A DNA stretch of 32,315 nt from Acidobacteria bacterium 5-1 (GTDB lineage Bacteria > Acidobacteriota > Blastocatellia > Pyrinomonadales > Pyrinomonadaceae), in contig MWZA01000147.1 of NCBI GenBank assembly GCA_002050455.1, positions 1 through 32,315 on the forward strand. The letters run 5' to 3'. Both the position numbers and the translations under genes were made by a program. Under the pieces are notes generated by a model, which saw only the letters and a program-made list of their open reading frames with translations, did not search any database and had not been told where the DNA came from. Shown here piece by piece: positions 25,075 to 32,315 of this stretch (position 1 is its first letter; each line of letters starts with the position of its first letter).

Positions 25075-26310
25075 ATGAATTTTACCGAAACCCTTAAACT
25101 GGCTTTCACGGCAATTTGGGCGCACAAACTCCGCTCGTTCCTGACGCTTCTGGGAATGATTATCGGTGTTACGGCGTTTATGGTTGTGCTGTCGCTGCTG
25201 CAGGGCTTTAACTCATATGTTGACGAAAAAATTGCAGGCATCGGTTCAAATTCATTTACGGTGATGAGATTCGGTTTCGAAGATTTTAAGGACAACGATA
25301 CGCTTGCCGAAGCACAACGACGCAATAAAGAATTAACTTTTGATGAGTTGGAATTTATTAAGGAACGCGCCGATTTGGTTGATAAAATCGGTGCCAAAGC
25401 TCGCGGCAATCGGGCGCAGGTTAAACGCGGCACGGAAATTTTAGAAGATATAAACGTTGAAGGCGCAGAACCGATAATCGCCGATATTGATAAAATTGAC
25501 ATCGCCGAAGGACGTTATTTTTCCGAACCGGAAAACAGCGGTTCGGTCCGCGTCGCTTTTGTCGGAGCGGATGTCGCCGACAAACTTTTTCCGAGAACCT
25601 CCGCCGTCGGTGAAGAAATTTCAATTCGCGGAATTCCCTACCGAATTATCGGTGTCGCCGTTGCCAAAGGAACTGTGTTCGGGCAGCCGCAAGACAATTT
25701 CATCCAACTGCCGATTAAAACTTACGCTTCGAACTTCGGTAATTTAACCGGCGGGCGCGGGCTTTATTTTGAGGCAACCGCAATTTCCGACAAATTGTTT
25801 GACGACGCAGTTGAACAAGTCCGCACTTTGCTGCGAATCAAACGCAAACTTTCCTTCGGCGAAAAAGATAATTTCGGAATCAGAACGCCGGATGCCATCA
25901 CCGGTTTAAAAGACAGATTATTCGGCGTTATTTCTCTGGTAATTCTGGCAGTTCCTTCAATTGCCTTGATTGTCGGCGCAATCGTAATTATGAATATTAT
26001 GTTGGTCGCGGTTACTGAAAGAACAAAGGAAATCGGCATCAGAAAATCTCTCGGTGCAAGAAAAGGCGATATATTGCGTCAATTTTTATTTGAATCGGCA
26101 ACTCTGTCGGCAATCGGCGGAACAATCGGTTTGATATTGGCTGAATTGCTTGGACTTTTGCTTTCGGCTTACGTCTTCCAAACCCGAATTTCAATTCCGT
26201 GGGCGATATTTGCAATAGTTGTTTCAAGCGTGATCGGAATTTTGGCGGGACTTTTTCCAGCGTGGAAAGCGGCGAATCTTGACCCGATTGAGGCTTTGCG
26301 AGCAGATTAG
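25075..26310 (+). CDS. FtsX/MacB-type permease, first of two
   Basis: 411 residues. TM1 at about 18-45 (LRSFLTLLGMIIGVTAFMVV), a periplasmic MacB_PCD domain about 50-270, and three C-terminal membrane helices in the FtsX domain (ALIVGAIVIMNIMLVAVTERTKEIGIRKSLGARK near 300-330, then about 345-370 and 375-400). It ends with GLFPAWKAANLDPIEALR, the typical terminal motif. It should pair with the ATPase 31 bases upstream. The second permease is related but distinct, so the pump is probably a heterodimer. Confidence 0.92.
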   Translation: MNFTETLKLAFTAIWAHKLRSFLTLLGMIIGVTAFMVVLSLLQGFNSYVDEKIAGIGSNSFTVMRFGFEDFKDNDTLAEAQRRNKELTFDELEFIKERADLVDKIGAKARGNRAQVKRGTEILEDINVEGAEPIIADIDKIDIAEGRYFSEPENSGSVRVAFVGADVADKLFPRTSAVGEEISIRGIPYRIIGVAVAKGTVFGQPQDNFIQLPIKTYASNFGNLTGGRGLYFEATAISDKLFDDAVEQVRTLLRIKRKLSFGEKDNFGIRTPDAITGLKDRLFGVISLVILAVPSIALIVGAIVIMNIMLVAVTERTKEIGIRKSLGARKGDILRQFLFESATLSAIGGTIGLILAELLGLLLSAYVFQTRISIPWAIFAIVVSSVIGILAGLFPAWKAANLDPIEALRAD

Positions 26311-26437
26311 AACTCGTAAATCGTGAATAGTTAGTAGAAAGTCATCTAACTTTAAACTTTTAATAATTTTAATAATATGATTACCAACAAAACTGGGTGA
26401 GAATAAATACAATTGACGATTAACGATTCACGAACTT
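26311..26437. repeat. Heptad hairpin element 5 (unit CGTnAAT)
   Basis: The left units at 26311-26338 (AACTCGT, AAATCGT, GAATAGT, TAGTAGA) and right units at 26410-26437 (CAATTGA, CGATTAA, CGATTCA, CGAACTT) are roughly reverse complements (about 15 of 19 in the best stretch), with an AT-rich loop of about 70 bases. The right arm ends at the base before the second permease's ATG, leaving no ribosome site. Confidence 0.75.
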
Positions 26438-27700
26438 ATGAAAATCATCAGTAATAGTTTACTGGAAAACTTTAAAATGGCTCTCGATACGTTGCGGGGC
26501 AATAAATTACGCTCTTTCCTAACGATTATCGGCGTGGTTGTCGGAGTTATTACGGTGATGCTTATTTCGTCCATTATCAGCGGCATCAAGGTTGGAATCG
26601 AAAAGGAAGTCGAGTCTTTTGGCACAAATTCTATTTTTCTGTATAAATACGACATCGGATTCAGCCACGGCAGACGGACAAGCGAAGAAAGAATGCGCAA
26701 ACCTCTAACGATTGAAGATGCCGAAGCTATCAAAAACCTGCCCTCAATCGAAACTGCCGTTCCCTTCTTGGACGTTTCGAGCAATCGTTGGGGAGCAAAA
26801 ATTCTTATTACCGGAAAAAACGGCAAAACCTCGTCTGCCGTTCAACTACAGGGAACGCTTCCCGAAATTGAAAAAACCAGCACGGAAGTTTTACTTAACG
26901 GACGTTGGTTCACGCAAAACGAAAGCGATACAAAAGCTGACGTTTGCCTTGTCGGTCAAGCGGTAGTTGACAGTTATTTTCCGTATGAAAATCCGGTAGG
27001 ACAAACTTTGGAAATCGGCGGGCGGGAATTTCGCGTCATCGGAGTATTAGAGAAAAAAGAACAGCTTTTTGGCGGCGGAGGCGGCAATAATGACCAAAGT
27101 AATGTCATTTATATGCCGATGGGCGCGGCTCTGCGTCTAAAACCTTACGCTGACGACCTGTTTATTTTAGCGGTGGCAAAAGACGGCAAACTGCCGGAAG
27201 CCAAAGATCAGGTGCAAGACCTTTTGCGCGTACGCCGCCGTGTTCCGTTCGGCGAAAAGAATAACTTTTCGATGGAAACCGCCGCCAGTCTTATCGAACA
27301 ATTTAATGCTATAACTCAAATGGCGGCTCTTGCCATGATAGTAATTTCCTCAATCGGTTTGATGATTGGCGGGATCGGCGTGATGAACATTATGCTTGTG
27401 TCGGTTACCGAACGGACACGCGAAATCGGCATTCGTAAAGCTATCGGCGCAAAACAAAGCGATATTTTGTTGCAATTTCTGATTGAAGCCGCAACTTTGA
27501 CAGGTTTCGGCGGTTTAGTCGGTCTGGCAATCGGTTGGGGTTTAACTTTTCTGGTTGCACTCGTATTTCCGTCTTATGTTCCGTGGTGGGCTCCGCCGCT
27601 CGGTTTCTTTGCCAGCGTCGGCATCGGTATTATTTTTGGATTATTTCCCGCTTGGAAAGCCGCCCGTTTAGACCCGATTGAATCTCTGCGGTATGAATAA
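26438..27700 (+). CDS. FtsX/MacB-type permease, second of two
   Basis: 420 residues with the same layout as the previous permease: TM1 about 20-45 (LRSFLTIIGVVVGVITVMLI), periplasmic domain about 50-285 with a Gly-rich loop (FGGGGGNN near 208), FtsX helices from about 290 (LMIGGIGVMNIMLVSVTERT), and the closing FGLFPAWKAARLDPIESLR. Two paralogous permeases after one ATPase suggest a heterodimeric pump exporting an unknown substrate (peptide, macrolide or lipid are all known for the family). It starts at the edge of heptad hairpin 5 and ends at hairpin 6. Confidence 0.92.
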   Translation: MKIISNSLLENFKMALDTLRGNKLRSFLTIIGVVVGVITVMLISSIISGIKVGIEKEVESFGTNSIFLYKYDIGFSHGRRTSEERMRKPLTIEDAEAIKNLPSIETAVPFLDVSSNRWGAKILITGKNGKTSSAVQLQGTLPEIEKTSTEVLLNGRWFTQNESDTKADVCLVGQAVVDSYFPYENPVGQTLEIGGREFRVIGVLEKKEQLFGGGGGNNDQSNVIYMPMGAALRLKPYADDLFILAVAKDGKLPEAKDQVQDLLRVRRRVPFGEKNNFSMETAASLIEQFNAITQMAALAMIVISSIGLMIGGIGVMNIMLVSVTERTREIGIRKAIGAKQSDILLQFLIEAATLTGFGGLVGLAIGWGLTFLVALVFPSYVPWWAPPLGFFASVGIGIIFGLFPAWKAARLDPIESLRYE

Positions 27701-27769
27701 TAAAATCCAATCTCCAACGTCCAAAGTTAGGCGCGTTTTCCGACTCTAGATGTTGGAGATTGGACTTTA
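27701..27769. repeat. Heptad hairpin element 6 (unit TCCAATC)
   Basis: Arms 27701-27718 and 27752-27769 pair at 17 of 18 positions across a 33-base loop. The left arm continues as TCCAATC, TCCAACG, TCCAAAG (27706-27726). It exactly fills the gap between two convergent genes (stops at 27700 and 27770) and could end transcription from both sides. Confidence 0.88.
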
Positions 27770-28579
27770 TCAAAACAACAAAGCCAGAACAACTCTCAAT
27801 GCAACGCCGATTAAAGCAACGATTAAAACAATTGCCCACGCCGCACCCGAAGAAATTTTTCCGACTATCCGCAGACCGATAGCCGCTAAAATCCATCCCC
27901 AGATATTAAAAAGGTCAAATGTTGTCAAAAATGCGGCTAAAACGGGTGAACTTTTTGCGTCAATGAAAAAAGAAGGATTTGCTTGAACAAGACCATTCTG
28001 ACTTGCTGAAATTTCAATATCATCGACGGATTTTAAGAATAAAATCAAGAAATTAGCCAGCATAGAAATTACAACCGCCGGAAAACTCGAATAAATCCAA
28101 ATCGAAATTCCTTGCGCAAAACTTGCCGAACCACCCATCGCATTTGCGCCGAGCCAGTAAAGCAACCCGCCAAGCAGAAAAATAATAATCAAAACTACCG
28201 GCGGTGCAATATAACCGATTGCTTTTAGAATCGGGTGCGATCGTTGTTCAATCATTTTTTGTTTATTGGCTTCAGGCATCTGCTGAATTCTCGAACTTGA
28301 TTCAAGCTGTTCTCTGATAATTTTTTCATAGCCGACTTTTTGGATAAACGCAAAATTAAAAAGCGTTACAACAACAATAATTATCAAACCCGCCAGCAGA
28401 AATCGCGGCTTGCGGCGCAAATCTTCAAACGTCTTGCCCGGCTCAAAAAATATATTTCCGAGCGTGGCGACTTCCGACATTTGCGGCGATTCTTCCATGT
28501 TGATAATTTCTTCAGCAAACGGCGGAGTTTGCCATTCGGATTCGCTTTGTTCGATTAAATTTTGATTTTCTTCATTCAT
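27770..28579 (-). CDS. Yip1-like multi-pass membrane protein
   Basis: 269 residues from ATG 28579, which has GAGGAAA 8 bases upstream; an upstream in-frame start at 28654 would add 25 residues without support. The N-terminal 70 residues are acidic and soluble, ending in LGNIFFEPGKTFEDLRRKPRF, a phrase common at the start of bacterial Yip1 domains. About five membrane helices follow (near 78-95, 140-165, 180-203, 225-248, 250-268). The family's role is unknown, with membrane organisation or transport suggested. It converges with the exporter operon across hairpin 6. The 135 bases between it and the OppF gene's stop show nothing else I can name. Confidence 0.75.
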   Translation of the reverse strand: MNEENQNLIEQSESEWQTPPFAEEIINMEESPQMSEVATLGNIFFEPGKTFEDLRRKPRFLLAGLIIIVVVTLFNFAFIQKVGYEKIIREQLESSSRIQQMPEANKQKMIEQRSHPILKAIGYIAPPVVLIIIFLLGGLLYWLGANAMGGSASFAQGISIWIYSSFPAVVISMLANFLILFLKSVDDIEISASQNGLVQANPSFFIDAKSSPVLAAFLTTFDLFNIWGWILAAIGLRIVGKISSGAAWAIVLIVALIGVALRVVLALLF

Positions 28580-28714
28580 AAAAGTTTTCCTCTTTTGATT
28601 TAGTTTTTCGTTTGCATTTTTTGCTTTATACAACAAAACACTGATAAAAGACACAAACTTTTTCGATTATTTCCGATTACTACGCAATTACTGAACTTTC
28701 GTTTCAAAATTCTA

Positions 28715-29716
28715 TTACAGACTCGGCGCACTTTCGTAACCTTCAACTCGAATACACGCCGCAAAATGTCCTCTTTGGATTTCGCGCAATTCCGGCACAA
28801 TCTGCGCACAATCTTCAATCGCAAACGGACAGCGAGTGCGAAAACGACAGCCCGACGGCGGATTTATCGGTGTCGGAACATCGCCTTGCAAAACAATTCG
28901 CTCGCGTTTTTTCTTCGGGTCAGGAATCAGAATTGCTGAAAGCAGTGCTTTTGTATACGGATGAAGCGGGTTGTCATACAATTCGCGCCCTTCGGCAATT
29001 TCAACAATTTTTCCCAAATACATTACAGCTACGCGCTGTGAAATATGCTCGACAACCGCCAAACCGTGCGAGATAAAAAGATAGGTTAAGCCAAATTCGT
29101 TTTGTAAATCCTGCAATAGATTAACGACCTGCGCCTGCACGGAAACGTCCAACGCTGAAACCGGTTCGTCGGCAATTATAAGTTTCGGATTCAACGCAAG
29201 CGCACGTGCGATGCCGATTCGCTGACGCTGACCGCCAGAAAATTCGTGCGGATAGCGAAACATATAATTTGCGTCCAGACCGACTTTTTTCAAAAGGTCT
29301 GCAACCCTGTCGCGTTGTTCTGTTTTGTTGCCGATGCCGTGAATTTTCAAAGGTTCGGAAACAATCGAATAAATACTCAAGCGCGGATTTAATGAAGCAT
29401 ACGGGTCTTGGAAAATTATCTGCATTTCGCGCCGCAGTTTCTGCATTTCCCTGTTCGGCAAACCGACAATGTTGTTTCCTTCAAAAAAAATATCGCCGCT
29501 CGTCGGCTCGTAAAGCCGAATTAAACAACGTCCGACGGTTGATTTTCCGCAGCCCGATTCGCCGACTAAACCTAGAGTTTCGCCCGCGAAAATATCAAAC
29601 GAAATATTATCAACCGCCCGCACCACGTCGTCGCTGTTTTCGACAGGAAAATATTTGACGAGATTGCGAACTTCAACGAGTTTTTGTTTTTGAGTTTTTA
29701 ATCCAACTGCGCTCAT
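28715..29716 (-). CDS. Oligopeptide/dipeptide ABC transporter ATPase (OppF/DppF)
   Basis: 333 residues. Walker [10 protein letters not shown] near 58, Q-loop [13 protein letters not shown] near 100, signature [15 protein letters not shown] near 165, Walker [13 protein letters not shown] near 185 and H-loop ISHGLAVV near 218. The C-terminal oligo_HPY region has four Cys ([21 protein letters not shown]) as in members that hold an iron-sulfur cluster. It energises peptide uptake with OppD, encoded upstream on the same strand. The ATG follows the acetyltransferase stop after one base. No permease or binding-protein gene is in the window; they may lie elsewhere. Confidence 0.93.
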   Translation of the reverse strand: MSAVGLKTQKQKLVEVRNLVKYFPVENSDDVVRAVDNISFDIFAGETLGLVGESGCGKSTVGRCLIRLYEPTSGDIFFEGNNIVGLPNREMQKLRREMQIIFQDPYASLNPRLSIYSIVSEPLKIHGIGNKTEQRDRVADLLKKVGLDANYMFRYPHEFSGGQRQRIGIARALALNPKLIIADEPVSALDVSVQAQVVNLLQDLQNEFGLTYLFISHGLAVVEHISQRVAVMYLGKIVEIAEGRELYDNPLHPYTKALLSAILIPDPKKKRERIVLQGDVPTPINPPSGCRFRTRCPFAIEDCAQIVPELREIQRGHFAACIRVEGYESAPSL

Positions 29717-29717
29717 T

Positions 29718-30211
29718 TTATTTTTTAATATTTAATTTCCAATCTTCCGCAATTATCACCCAACGTTCATGGTCGCGCCAACGTCCGCCGATTTTCAGAT
29801 ATTTGCGCGAAAATCCTTCTTTGGTAAAACCTGTTCTTTGCAAAACCGCAATTGAAGCTAAATTATGCGGTTGGACGTTTGCTTCAATTCGGTGAAGTTT
29901 CAATTCTTTAAATGCAAGCCGCAGAATTAATTCCACCGCTTCGGACATAAAACCGAAGCCCGTAAATTTCCCGCCCAAATAATAACCAAGATAAGCGTTT
30001 TGGAAAACGCCCCGAAAAATTTGCGAAAGGTTTATTACACCGACAATTGCGCCGTCCGTGTTTCGGCAAATCAAAAAACATCCGTTCTCTTCCTTTTCGT
30101 TTCGCGCCAGATAGTCGTCAAATCCTTCTTGTCAACAGATGTTTTAACTAAAGCTTTATGAAATCTGCGGCTCGATTTATTCAATGCAATAAACTCTGCA
30201 AAAATCTTCAC
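29718..30211 (-). pseudogene. GNAT (RimJ/RimL-type) acetyltransferase with a frameshift
   Basis: Two frames join into one GNAT protein of about 164 residues. From GTG 30211, which overlaps the OppD stop as GTGA, the frame reads [20 protein letters not shown] to VDKKD. One missing base in the AAA run at 30120-30122 moves it, and the second frame continues FDDYLARNEKEENGCFLICR, then GYYLGGKFTGFGFMSEAVEL (acetyl-CoA loop region) and NLASIAVLQRTGFTKEG to the stop at 29718. A short version from TTG 30074 would lack the first strands of the fold. These enzymes acetylate protein N-termini or small amines. Coupling at both ends (GTGA; 1-base gap to OppF) argues the gene was intact recently, or that this is a sequencing error. 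Confidence 0.8.
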
Positions 30212-31230
30212 TTTTCGGATACCGCAAAAAAACTTTTTTCCCTTTCCATAATTTTTTCGTCATACAAAACGCATCTCACTTTCACATCATTTTCCAAATC
30301 ATAAAGCGGAATTTCGCCTTTCGTGCAGACTTCCATCCGAAACTCGCAGCGCGGCGCAAAATGACAGCCTTCAGGCAGGTTAGTCGGACTCGGCACAGTT
30401 CCTTCGATGGTTGAAAGCCGTGTTTCTTTTGCTTCGCCGACTCCGCGCAGTTTTGGAACGGAACGCAGCAAACCTTGCGTATAAGGATGTTTCGGTTTCT
30501 CGAAAATTTCATCAACGCCTGATTCTTCGACAATTTTTCCGGTATACATCACCGCCACTCTGTCAGCGACTTCCGCGACCACGCCTAAATCATGCGTGAT
30601 AAGTAAAACGGCGAGTTGGCGCGTTTTTCTTAAATTATCCAGTAACTCTAGAATTTGCGCCTGAATTGTAACGTCCAAAGCGGTTGTCGGTTCGTCGGCG
30701 ATAAGCAATTCGGGATTGCAAGCCAAAGCCATTGCAATCATTACGCGCTGGCGCATTCCGCCCGAAAGTTGGTGCGGATAATCTTTAATGCGGCGTTCCG
30801 GCGCGGGCATCGCAACTTCCTTCATTGATTCGATTGCCGCATCGAGCGCATTTTTTTTATTCAAGTTGCGATGCAGGCGCAAGGCTTCGGCAATCTGTTC
30901 GCCAACCGTATAAACCGGATTTAAGGAAGTCATCGGGTCTTGAAAGATCATCGCAATATCGTTGCCGCGAATCTCGCGCATTCGTTCATCGCTCGCATTT
31001 AATAAATCTTCGTCTTTGAATTTCATCGAACCGCCGACAATACGTCCCGGCGGCGCAATCAGGCGCATTATTGAAAGCGCGGTGATTGATTTTCCGCAGC
31101 CGGATTCGCCGACAAGTCCGAGCAGTTCGCCTTCATCAATATAAAAACTGACATCGTCGGCGGCTTTGACAACTCCGGCGCGGGTTGGAAAATGAGTTTG
31201 CAGATTGTTTATTTCGAGAAGATGCGACAT
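30208..31230 (-). CDS. Oligopeptide/dipeptide ABC transporter ATPase (OppD/DppD)
   Basis: 340 residues. Walker [13 protein letters not shown] near 40, Q-loop [20 protein letters not shown] near 95, signature [15 protein letters not shown] near 155, Walker [13 protein letters not shown] near 175 and H-loop ITHDLGVV near 207. The oligo_HPY tail carries Cys in [16 protein letters not shown] and RCVLYDE. It is the partner ATPase of OppF for peptide import. It starts 8 bases after the TonB-like gene's stop and overlaps the acetyltransferase gene by 4 bases, so these minus-strand genes form one transcript. An acetyltransferase between D and F genes is unusual; the two are usually adjacent. Confidence 0.93.
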   Translation of the reverse strand: MSHLLEINNLQTHFPTRAGVVKAADDVSFYIDEGELLGLVGESGCGKSITALSIMRLIAPPGRIVGGSMKFKDEDLLNASDERMREIRGNDIAMIFQDPMTSLNPVYTVGEQIAEALRLHRNLNKKNALDAAIESMKEVAMPAPERRIKDYPHQLSGGMRQRVMIAMALACNPELLIADEPTTALDVTIQAQILELLDNLRKTRQLAVLLITHDLGVVAEVADRVAVMYTGKIVEESGVDEIFEKPKHPYTQGLLRSVPKLRGVGEAKETRLSTIEGTVPSPTNLPEGCHFAPRCEFRMEVCTKGEIPLYDLENDVKVRCVLYDEKIMEREKSFFAVSEK

Positions 31231-31238
31231 TTATTTTT

Positions 31239-32144
31239 TTAATAAATTGAGAAGTGATATTCCACAGTTTTCACTACTGAATAGGGTTTTTCGTTTTTTC
31301 GTGCAGGAATGAAAAACATTTTAGATGCGGCGGCTATTGCTTGTTCCGTCAAACCGTAAGGCAAAGTTGAAACAGTTGAAATGCTGCCGATACCGCCATT
31401 AGCCAAAAATGTAACTCTCAATCTAACTGCTCCTTGAACATTGGCTTTCCGCGCCGCATCGGTGTAGCTTGCCCGCGGTTTTATGATGATTTTTATATTT
31501 TCAGCTATACTTTTATCTTCTGAATTTTTTCCTTTAGAAGGATTTTCTTCAGATTTATTAGTATTTTCTGTTTCTGAAACATTTTCATCGCCGTAATTGC
31601 GCGATGCACCTTTGCCAATTTCCTTTCCGCCGATTTTTTCTTCAATTTTCAAGGAATCAAGGAAATTTTTTACTTCCGCTTTGGCTTCGGTTGCTCCGAA
31701 AGCCTGCAACTCAAACCACCTCTTATTTTCGTAATCATTGACGAGTTTAAAAGTTTTGTCTTCATCAACGAATTTGATTTCATTTCCATTTTCCAAAAAC
31801 TTCGCCGTTTTATTTTCGATTTTCAGATTTTCAACTCTTTCAGCGAAATTTTTTTCATCAAATTTCCGCTTTCCTTCGCAGAACTCAGACACTTTGATTT
31901 TGGACGTTACCTTCAAAACATAGACAACTCCGTCGCTGTAAGCGGAAAACGTTGAAGTATCTTCGCCCCGACAAACATCTCCGCCTTGAAGAATGACAGG
32001 AGGTTTAGGCATTTGCACGGTAACATTTTTATCTTTGACGGAATAATTTTCCCAAACAGTCGGTGTTGAATACTTTTCGGTTTGAGGAAAAATCGAACTA
32101 TTTAAGGATACAAGCACAATTATAGTAAAAATTAGTTTTGACAT
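31239..32144 (-). CDS. TonB C-terminal domain protein, exported
   Basis: 301 residues. A signal sequence at 1-20 (KLIFTIIVLVSLNSS...FPQ), an unrecognised region about 25-140 with an E/K-rich linker about 145-210, and a TonB_C domain at about 215-301 (PRASYTDAARKANVQGAVRL, LPYGLTEQAIAAASKMFFIPA, VEYHFSIY). It lacks the N-terminal membrane helix plus Pro-rich span of a classical TonB, so an energy-transducer role is uncertain; many acidobacterial-style exported TonB_C proteins are of unknown use. GAGGAAAA lies upstream of the ATG. The same frame stays open upstream to the window edge, so the true start may lie outside. Confidence 0.75.
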   Translation of the reverse strand: MSKLIFTIIVLVSLNSSIFPQTEKYSTPTVWENYSVKDKNVTVQMPKPPVILQGGDVCRGEDTSTFSAYSDGVVYVLKVTSKIKVSEFCEGKRKFDEKNFAERVENLKIENKTAKFLENGNEIKFVDEDKTFKLVNDYENKRWFELQAFGATEAKAEVKNFLDSLKIEEKIGGKEIGKGASRNYGDENVSETENTNKSEENPSKGKNSEDKSIAENIKIIIKPRASYTDAARKANVQGAVRLRVTFLANGGIGSISTVSTLPYGLTEQAIAAASKMFFIPARKNEKPYSVVKTVEYHFSIY

Positions 32145-32315
32145 ATTATTTTTTTCCTCGATATTTTCAACTCTGACGGCTTTTCCCGCTAAGGTTGTTT
32201 TTATATCATTAGATGTTTTTGGATTGACTTTGGAAGCCGTTTCGTTTTGGGCAAATGTGCCGGAAACAAGTAAAATGGTTAAAAGTAGACTGCCGAAAAA
32301 GGTTGAACGTAATTT
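32145..32315 (-). other. In-frame open extension with a second signal sequence
   Basis: On the minus strand the frame of the TonB-like gene is open for 57 codons to the window edge. It reads KLRSTFFGSLLLTILLVSGT then FAQNE, a convincing signal peptide, and about 30 polar residues leading straight to the ATG at 32144. Either this is the remnant of another exported protein joined in frame, or the TonB-like product has an upstream start with two signal-like segments. There is no start codon for it inside the window. Confidence 0.5.

Overview
The window looks like a chromosome segment of a Gram-negative bacterium with moderate GC. It carries LpxD, a TonB-type protein, a tripartite ABC exporter with periplasmic adaptor, and a CpxA/CpxR-like pair. 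The mix of Ser/Thr kinase, FHA, RDD and SpoIIE-type phosphatase genes, SIMPL, CocE/NonD and secreted peptidases suggests Acidobacteriota, perhaps Blastocatellia. That placement is inference from gene style, not from a marker gene.

Layout. 1-2591: 3' end of an M23-like peptidase, then a secreted aminopeptidase P. 2731-6542: a diacylglycerol-kinase-family lipid kinase and a three-domain adenylation/ACP/acyltransferase fusion, both fitting phospholipid work. 6546-9914: a decayed defence island of a broken methyltransferase-nuclease gene, a YoeB-type toxin-antitoxin pair, a truncated Dam-like methylase, an intact PLD-type restriction nuclease with a coupled small protein, and a nuclease-like fragment. 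10068-13319: SIMPL protein, CocE/NonD hydrolase and a small membrane protein. 13361-15476 (minus): a CpxA/CpxR-like two-component system with a GTAAA-N5-GTAAA box in front of it. 15599-16981: STAS protein and LpxD. 17015-22422 (minus): a phospho-signalling run of FHA protein, Zn-ribbon/kinase/FHA protein, RDD membrane protein and FHA-GAF-SpoIIE phosphatase. 22706-27700: adaptor, ATPase and two FtsX-type permeases of a MacAB-like exporter. 27770-28579 (minus): Yip1-like membrane protein. 28715-32315 (minus): TonB-like protein, OppD, a frameshifted GNAT acetyltransferase and OppF.

Two structures stand out. First, at least six intergenic gaps are filled by hairpins whose arms are built of tandem 7-bp units. 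The heptad word differs at each locus, but the 7-bp period and inverted layout are shared. The elements abut start codons or supply the last codons and stop of neighbouring genes. Second, the defence island reads as nested insertions: the front and back ends of one methyltransferase-nuclease gene enclose the front of a Dam-like gene and a nuclease tail, which in turn enclose an AT-rich PLD-nuclease cassette.

No tRNA, rRNA, CRISPR array or recognisable insertion-sequence transposase was seen.
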